Shown: positions 59,732-64,000 of the stretch, piece after piece | How the letters are laid out: every line of letters begins with the position of its first letter | How positions within the stretch are numbered: the first letter of the stretch is position 1 | NCBI GenBank assembly: GCA_009740415.1 | Contig: WOYE01000009.1 | Coordinates: forward strand, 310,001-374,000 | Reading direction: 5' to 3' | From: Planococcaceae bacterium Storch 2/2-2 | GTDB taxonomy: Bacteria > Bacillota > Bacilli > Bacillales_A > Planococcaceae | DNA length: 64,000 bases | Program-made: the position numbers and the translations under genes | The notes under the pieces: generated by a model | Database searches by the model: none | Seen by the model: only the letters and a program-made list of their open reading frames with translations | Told to the model about the DNA's origin: nothing

Positions 59732-60814
59732 ATGACAGATGAACAATATATGCAGTTGGCATTAACGTTAGCAAAAAGTGCGAAAGGTCAAACGTCACCG
59801 AATCCACTCGTAGGAGCGGTTTGTGTGAAAGATGGCCGAATTCTTGGAACCGGTGCGCATTTGAAAGCAGGAGAGCCTCATGCGGAAGTTCACGCGTTGC
59901 GTCAAGCAGGAGAAGAAGCGCGCGGATCAACCGTTTATGTGACGCTCGAGCCGTGTGCGCATACCGGAAAAACGCCGCCTTGTGCAAACTTGTTGATCGA
60001 ACGCGGTGTGCAACGCGTCGTCGTTGCAACCGTCGATCCGAACGAACGAGTGAGCGGACGTGGCATTACGAGAATGCAAGAAGCGGGGATCGATGTCGAA
60101 GTCGGTCTTTGCGAACGAGAAGCACGCCAGCTGAATGAACCATTTTTCCACTACATACGAACGAAACGTCCATACGTTACGCTGAAAGCAGCCGTCACCC
60201 TCGATGGCCGTCTCGCAACTGAGACCGGCGATAGCAAATGGATCACATCTCCCGAAGCACGTGAAGACGTCCACCGTCTCCGTCATGAAACCGATGCGAT
60301 TTTAGTCGGTTCCGGAACCGTTCGTCAAGACAATCCTTTCCTCACCACCCGATTACCCCTCGGTGGTACACATCCAACACGTATCATTTTAGATCGACGA
60401 CTACGAACACCTGTCGATGCCTACGTCGTGACAGACGAAGCGGTAGAGACGATTATTTTTACGACGAGTGACGCGCCACATCCGTATACGAGTCCGTACG
60501 TAACGGTTGAGCGAATTTCACCGGACGTTTCTTTTTTGCCGGCTGTTTTAGACGCGCTCGGAAAGCGAGGCATCGTTCAACTCTTTGTAGAAGGCGGGCC
60601 ACGCATTCATGAAGCGTTCATAGAAGAGCAGTTAGCCGATGAAGCGATTTTATACGTCGCACCGAAGTTGATCGGAAACGGTCAAAGCTTTTTCACTTCC
60701 TCATCGACGGATCGACCGGCGATGTCCGACCATGTTCCGCTCACGTTTACAGACGTGACACGAATCGGTCCAGATCTTCGTGTGCGCGCTCGTTTTCAAA
60801 AAGGAGACGATTGA
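59732..60814 (+). CDS. ribD: riboflavin deaminase-reductase RibD
   Basis: RibD deaminates and then reduces the ring-opened pyrimidine intermediate. The 360-residue fusion has the deaminase zinc site (HAEVHALRQAG and EPCAHTGKTPPC) in the N-terminal 145 residues and the reductase domain from about 148 (VTLKAAVTLDGRLAT, VGSGTVRQDNP, FVEGGPRIHEAFI). AAAAGGAG ahead of the ATG is within the predicted sequestering hairpin. The next start follows immediately after its stop. Confidence 0.96.
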   Translation: MTDEQYMQLALTLAKSAKGQTSPNPLVGAVCVKDGRILGTGAHLKAGEPHAEVHALRQAGEEARGSTVYVTLEPCAHTGKTPPCANLLIERGVQRVVVATVDPNERVSGRGITRMQEAGIDVEVGLCEREARQLNEPFFHYIRTKRPYVTLKAAVTLDGRLATETGDSKWITSPEAREDVHRLRHETDAILVGSGTVRQDNPFLTTRLPLGGTHPTRIILDRRLRTPVDAYVVTDEAVETIIFTTSDAPHPYTSPYVTVERISPDVSFLPAVLDALGKRGIVQLFVEGGPRIHEAFIEEQLADEAILYVAPKLIGNGQSFFTSSSTDRPAMSDHVPLTFTDVTRIGPDLRVRARFQKGDD

Positions 60815-61462
60815 ATGTTTACAGGAATTATTGAAGAAAAAGGTCGCATTCGTCAAATGACGCCGACCGACATCGGGATGCGTCTCGTCGTCGAAGGCGA
60901 CATCGTCCTAGACGGTGCGAAGCGTGGTGACAGCATCGCGGTAAGCGGTGTTTGTTTAACGGTGATGGACGACACGGAGACGACATTTACAGCGGACGTC
61001 ATCCCTGAAACGATGAAGGCGACGACGCTCGGTTCACTCAAAGTCGGTTCAGAAGTGAATTTAGAGCGCGCGATGGCAGCGGGCGACCGTTTCGGCGGAC
61101 ATATCGTTTCGGGCCATGTCGACACAGTCGGTACGATCGTAGCGACACGACGACACGGCAATGCGCGATACGTTCAAATTGAAGTCGATGAGCCATTTCG
61201 TCCGTACTTTATTACGAAAGGGTCTGTCGCCGTCGATGGCATTTCATTGACTGTATTCGGAGTGACGGAAACAGGGTTGATCATCTCACTCATTCCGACG
61301 ACAGAATCCGATACGACGATCGGTTCTAAAACGGTTGGCGATCATGTCAACATTGAATGTGACTTATTTGCAAAATATATCGAACAACTCGTACGAGCGA
61401 AAGAGGAGACGGCGACAGTGACATTAGATGAGCTGATCGGGTCGACGGAAGGGGAGCAATAA
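60815..61462 (+). CDS. ribE: riboflavin synthase alpha chain
   Basis: The 215-residue enzyme makes riboflavin from two lumazines. It is two beta-barrel lumazine-binding repeats: [10 protein letters not shown], then VSGVCLTV and [13 protein letters not shown], and the second GISLTVFGV with [20 protein letters not shown] precedes the ATG. Second gene of the FMN-controlled operon; single base to ribBA. Confidence 0.96.
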   Translation: MFTGIIEEKGRIRQMTPTDIGMRLVVEGDIVLDGAKRGDSIAVSGVCLTVMDDTETTFTADVIPETMKATTLGSLKVGSEVNLERAMAAGDRFGGHIVSGHVDTVGTIVATRRHGNARYVQIEVDEPFRPYFITKGSVAVDGISLTVFGVTETGLIISLIPTTESDTTIGSKTVGDHVNIECDLFAKYIEQLVRAKEETATVTLDELIGSTEGEQ

Positions 61463-61463
61463 C

Positions 61464-62657
61464 ATGTATGCAACGGTAGAACGAGCATTGGAAGAGTTAC
61501 GAAAAGGAAAAGCGATCATCGTCGTGGACGACGAAGACCGTGAAAACGAAGGGGATTTCGTCGCACTCGCTTCGAAAACAGACGGAGCGATGATCAATTT
61601 CATGGCGACAGAAGGACGAGGGCTCATTTGTGTCCCGATGACGGAGGAACGCGCAACTGCACTCGATTTTCATCCGATGGTCGATCAAAATAGCGACCCG
61701 TACGGAACAGCGTTTACGGTGAGCGTTGACCACGAGTCGTGCCATACAGGCATTTCAGCTTTTGAACGGGCGACGACGATCGAGCGCATATTAGCGAGCG
61801 ATGCACGTCCGCGTGAATTTAAGCGTCCAGGGCACATTTTCCCACTCATCGCGAAAGAGGGCGGCGTGTTAAAACGTGCCGGTCATACAGAAGCAGCGGT
61901 CGATTTAGCGCGTTTAGCGGGAAGTGAACCGGTCGGTGTCATTTGTGAAATTATGAACGAAGATGGCACGATGGCGAGAATGCCTGACTTGAAACAAATT
62001 GCTAAACGCCTCGACCTCGTCATTTTAACGATTGAACAATTGATTGAATATCGCCGAAAGAGCGAATGGCTCGTTGAACGTGTCGTCGAAACGAATATGC
62101 CGACGTCTTACGGTGATTTCCGTGCCGTAACATACGTTGAAACGTTGACAGGTCAAGAACATATCGCATTCGTGAAAGGGGACGTCGAAGGGAAAGAAAA
62201 CGTACTCGTTCGCGTCCATTCCGAATGTTTGACCGGTGACGTGTTCGGATCCCTTCGTTGCGATTGCGGTCCGCAACTCGATGCGGCGCTCCGTCAAATT
62301 CACGAAGAAGGCGAAGGTGTTCTTCTTTACATGCGTCAAGAAGGGCGCGGCATCGGCCTTGTCAACAAAATGCGGGCGTACAAATTGCAAGAAGAAGGAA
62401 TGGATACGGTTGAGGCGAACGAAGCGCTCGGTTTTCCAGACGACTTGCGCGATTACGGAACAGGCGCTCAAATTTTGAAAGATCTCGGTTTGACGACGCT
62501 TCGTCTATTGACGAACAATCCGCGTAAAATTACAGGACTTCAAGGTCACGGACTCGACATTACGGACCGTGTACCGATCGAATTGCCGGTCGAAAAAGAA
62601 AATGAGCGGTACATGCAGACGAAAAAAGAAAAGCTCGACCATCTATTACATTTGTGA
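61464..62657 (+). CDS. ribBA: bifunctional DHBP synthase / GTP cyclohydrolase II
   Basis: The 397-residue fusion makes both riboflavin precursors. DHBP synthase is N-terminal: [35 protein letters not shown] and [16 protein letters not shown] cyclohydrolase II follows from about 205: [21 protein letters not shown] with the three zinc cysteines, RQEGRGIGL and TNNPRKI. It ends overlapping the ribosome site of ribH. Confidence 0.96.
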   Translation: MYATVERALEELRKGKAIIVVDDEDRENEGDFVALASKTDGAMINFMATEGRGLICVPMTEERATALDFHPMVDQNSDPYGTAFTVSVDHESCHTGISAFERATTIERILASDARPREFKRPGHIFPLIAKEGGVLKRAGHTEAAVDLARLAGSEPVGVICEIMNEDGTMARMPDLKQIAKRLDLVILTIEQLIEYRRKSEWLVERVVETNMPTSYGDFRAVTYVETLTGQEHIAFVKGDVEGKENVLVRVHSECLTGDVFGSLRCDCGPQLDAALRQIHEEGEGVLLYMRQEGRGIGLVNKMRAYKLQEEGMDTVEANEALGFPDDLRDYGTGAQILKDLGLTTLRLLTNNPRKITGLQGHGLDITDRVPIELPVEKENERYMQTKKEKLDHLLHL

Positions 62658-62668
62658 GGAGAATGAAC

Positions 62669-63136
62669 ATGGGAAAAACATTTGAAGGACAACTTGTCGG
62701 AACGGACTTAACGATCGGAATCGTCATCGGACGATTCAATGAATTCATCAATAAACCATTACTTGAAGGAACGCGCGATGCGCTTCGTCGTCACGGCGTA
62801 AAAGAAGAAAACATCGATGAAGCGTGGGTGCCCGGTGCGTTTGAAATCCCACTCGTCGCAAAAAAGATGGCGGAGACGAAACGGTACGATGCGATCATTA
62901 CGCTCGGATCGGTCATTCGTGGCGCGACGCCTCATTTCGATTACGTTTGCGGAGAATGCGCAAGCGGCGTATCGCGAGTCAATATGGAAACAGGTGTACC
63001 GACGATTTTCGGCGTCTTGACGATCGATTCGATTGAACAGGCGATTGAACGTGCGGGTACAGTCGCTGGCAATAAAGGGTACGATGCAGGAGTCGCTGCG
63101 ATTGAAATGGCGAACGTGATGAACGAGTTGTCATAA
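62669..63136 (+). CDS. ribH: 6,7-dimethyl-8-ribityllumazine synthase
   Basis: The 155-residue subunit forms the lumazine synthase capsid. Motifs: [50 protein letters not shown] (catalytic His) and the [18 protein letters not shown] segment. ATG 62669 follows GTGAGGAG; the GTG at 62654 would be the start only with no ribosome site. Last gene of ribDE-BA-H. No obvious strong terminator follows before the next promoter. Confidence 0.96.
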   Translation: MGKTFEGQLVGTDLTIGIVIGRFNEFINKPLLEGTRDALRRHGVKEENIDEAWVPGAFEIPLVAKKMAETKRYDAIITLGSVIRGATPHFDYVCGECASGVSRVNMETGVPTIFGVLTIDSIEQAIERAGTVAGNKGYDAGVAAIEMANVMNELS

Positions 63137-63137
63137 G

Positions 63138-63197
63138 TTGACATTATTTTGATGGCACGTATTGTGAAAGGGGGAGTGCAACTGTGCACTTCCTCTT
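63138..63197 (+). promoter_or_regulatory. promoter and 5'-terminal hairpin of the second SLH gene
   Basis: TTGACA (63138-63143), 16 bases, TATTGT (63160-63165). The likely start of the transcript (about 63172) coincides with a hairpin, GGGGAGTGCA pairing with TGCACTTCCTC around ACTG (63171-63197). A stem at the very 5' end would stabilise the mRNA, though it could also be a weak terminator of the rib operon. Confidence 0.55.
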
Positions 63198-63224
63198 ATT
63201 CATGACTAAAAAGGGGATGAAGAG

Positions 63225-64000
63225 ATGAAAAAAATGATGATGGCATTCGCTTTCGCAGGGGCGCTCGCTTTTTCGTCAAATGCCGCAGCGGCATCGTATG
63301 TAGATTTGACAGAAAAGTCGCGTTTTTACGATGAAATTATGTTTTTAACGGAGCGTGGTATTGCGACCGAGTCGACACCGAATCGTTTCGGTTCAGAAGA
63401 AGGGGTGACGCGGGAAACGGTTGCGGTCATGATTAGCCGTTCGCTCGATTTACCGTTGGAAGGACCGACTTCTTTCCGCGATGTTTTACCGAGAAGTGAA
63501 GCTTCCGCACATATTGAAGCAGCGCGTGCAAAAGGCATTTTGTCCGGGTATCCAGACGGCACGTTCCGCCCAAATGAGAAAGTAGACCGTTCGCAGTTGG
63601 CGCTCTTTTTAAACCGAGCGTTCGCTTATGAAGGAGAGGCGAAAGGGTCGTTTACAGACGTTGGACCGAATATGAAAGCGTATGAACATATTCAACGTCT
63701 CGTGGCCGCACGTATTACAGGAGGGTTTCCAGACGGAACGTACCGTCCGAACGAAGTCGTCACGAGAGGTCAGTTCGCTGCCTTTTTAGCCCGCTCCCTC
63801 GATGATTCGTTCGTCGAGAAAGTTCCTGTACCGAAGCCGGTCCATAAACAACCGATGAAAACGTCAGAAGTGACGTCTTCTCTCATTTCTTGGGCTCAAC
63901 TGAAAGAGAACAATGGACTTTCGTTAGCGTACTCCGCCCAAAAGAAAGTGAGCGACGCACTCACGATTACGTACGTAGCGATCGCACCTGAGTACGATAG
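63225..64000 (+). CDS. second SLH-domain surface protein, 3' end missing
   Basis: The frame runs to the window end, giving the first 258 residues. The signal peptide (MKKMMMAFAFAGALAF...) is cut near AAA at about 23, and three SLH domains follow (about 24-75, 80-140 and 142-195), with YVDLTEKSR, SFRDVLP and SFTDVGPN starts and GYPDGTFRPNEKVDRSQLA and GGFPDGTYRPNEVVTRGQFA cores. A proline-rich linker (VPVPKPVHKQP) ends the array and a new domain begins. AAAAGGGG precedes the ATG. Its full size cannot be seen. Confidence 0.85.
   Translation, partial: MKKMMMAFAFAGALAFSSNAAAASYVDLTEKSRFYDEIMFLTERGIATESTPNRFGSEEGVTRETVAVMISRSLDLPLEGPTSFRDVLPRSEASAHIEAARAKGILSGYPDGTFRPNEKVDRSQLALFLNRAFAYEGEAKGSFTDVGPNMKAYEHIQRLVAARITGGFPDGTYRPNEVVTRGQFAAFLARSLDDSFVEKVPVPKPVHKQPMKTSEVTSSLISWAQLKENNGLSLAYSAQKKVSDALTITYVAIAPEYD

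Overview
This 64 kb window is a chromosomal segment of a low-to-mid GC Gram-positive bacterium of the Bacilli. Gene content and order follow the Bacillus subtilis qcrABC-dapB-birA-panBCD-dinG-ponA-recU-gpsB-rnpB region. Strong AGGAGG ribosome sites, frequent TTG/GTG starts, T-box and FMN riboswitches, bacillithiol synthesis, NiaR and S-layer-homology proteins all fit. The mixture of conserved synteny with missing B. subtilis genes (mgsA, bshB1, ypmA, asnS, nadB are not at their usual places) suggests a relative such as Exiguobacterium. That genus is an inference, not a proven identification. No tRNA, insertion sequence, prophage or CRISPR array was seen.

Layout. 0-4 kb: ypiA(partial)-ypiB-ypiF, then the menaquinol:cytochrome c reductase genes qcrABC. 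4-10 kb: ypjA, a zinc metallopeptidase, a MazG-type pyrophosphohydrolase, dapB, bshA, cca and birA. 10-12 kb: panBCD with a structured leader. 12-18 kb: dinG, ypmB, aspB, dnaD, nth. 18-21 kb (minus): recU-ponA, converging on nth at a shared terminator. 21.3-22.1 kb: a gene-poor stretch with a broken small membrane-protein gene. 22-27 kb: yppE, a tandem pair of gpsB-type genes, the type B RNase P RNA, a 23S rRNA methyltransferase and a second DinG-type helicase. 27-34 kb: a universal stress protein and a CheX-like protein (minus), a double-GTPase dynamin with a coupled phosphoesterase, an RNase HI-like protein, an unknown membrane/coiled-coil protein, a small zinc protein and a cold-shock protein. 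34-38 kb: a NAD cluster (niaR-nifS minus, nadC-nadA plus) around a divergent operator region. 38-41 kb: proBA under a proline T-box. 41-52 kb is more accessory: a lipoprotein, ilvE, a Yip1-family protein, an acetyltransferase, an unknown helical protein behind a 20-bp palindrome, a 30-residue membrane peptide, a DUF2785/2-TM/WYL operon, a thioesterase-LOG-DUF4288 operon, a nitroreductase with CcpA-like sites, xpt, and a membrane-anchored glycerophosphodiesterase. 53-64 kb: a large SLH surface protein, a GntR-type regulator, a YfcC-type carrier with an M20 amidohydrolase, an FMN-riboswitch-controlled ribDE-ribBA-ribH operon, and a second SLH protein cut by the window end.

Most genes are housekeeping (respiration, lysine/pantothenate/NAD/proline/riboflavin synthesis, DNA repair, cell-wall synthesis and division). 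No wholly new multi-gene system stands out. The best leads are the tandem gpsB pair, the in-frame TAG inside a conserved membrane-protein motif, the NAD cluster lacking nadB, the WYL/DUF2785 operon with small membrane proteins, and several unexplained palindromes or leader RNAs. Family assignments come from reading translated sequence by eye, with no database search.
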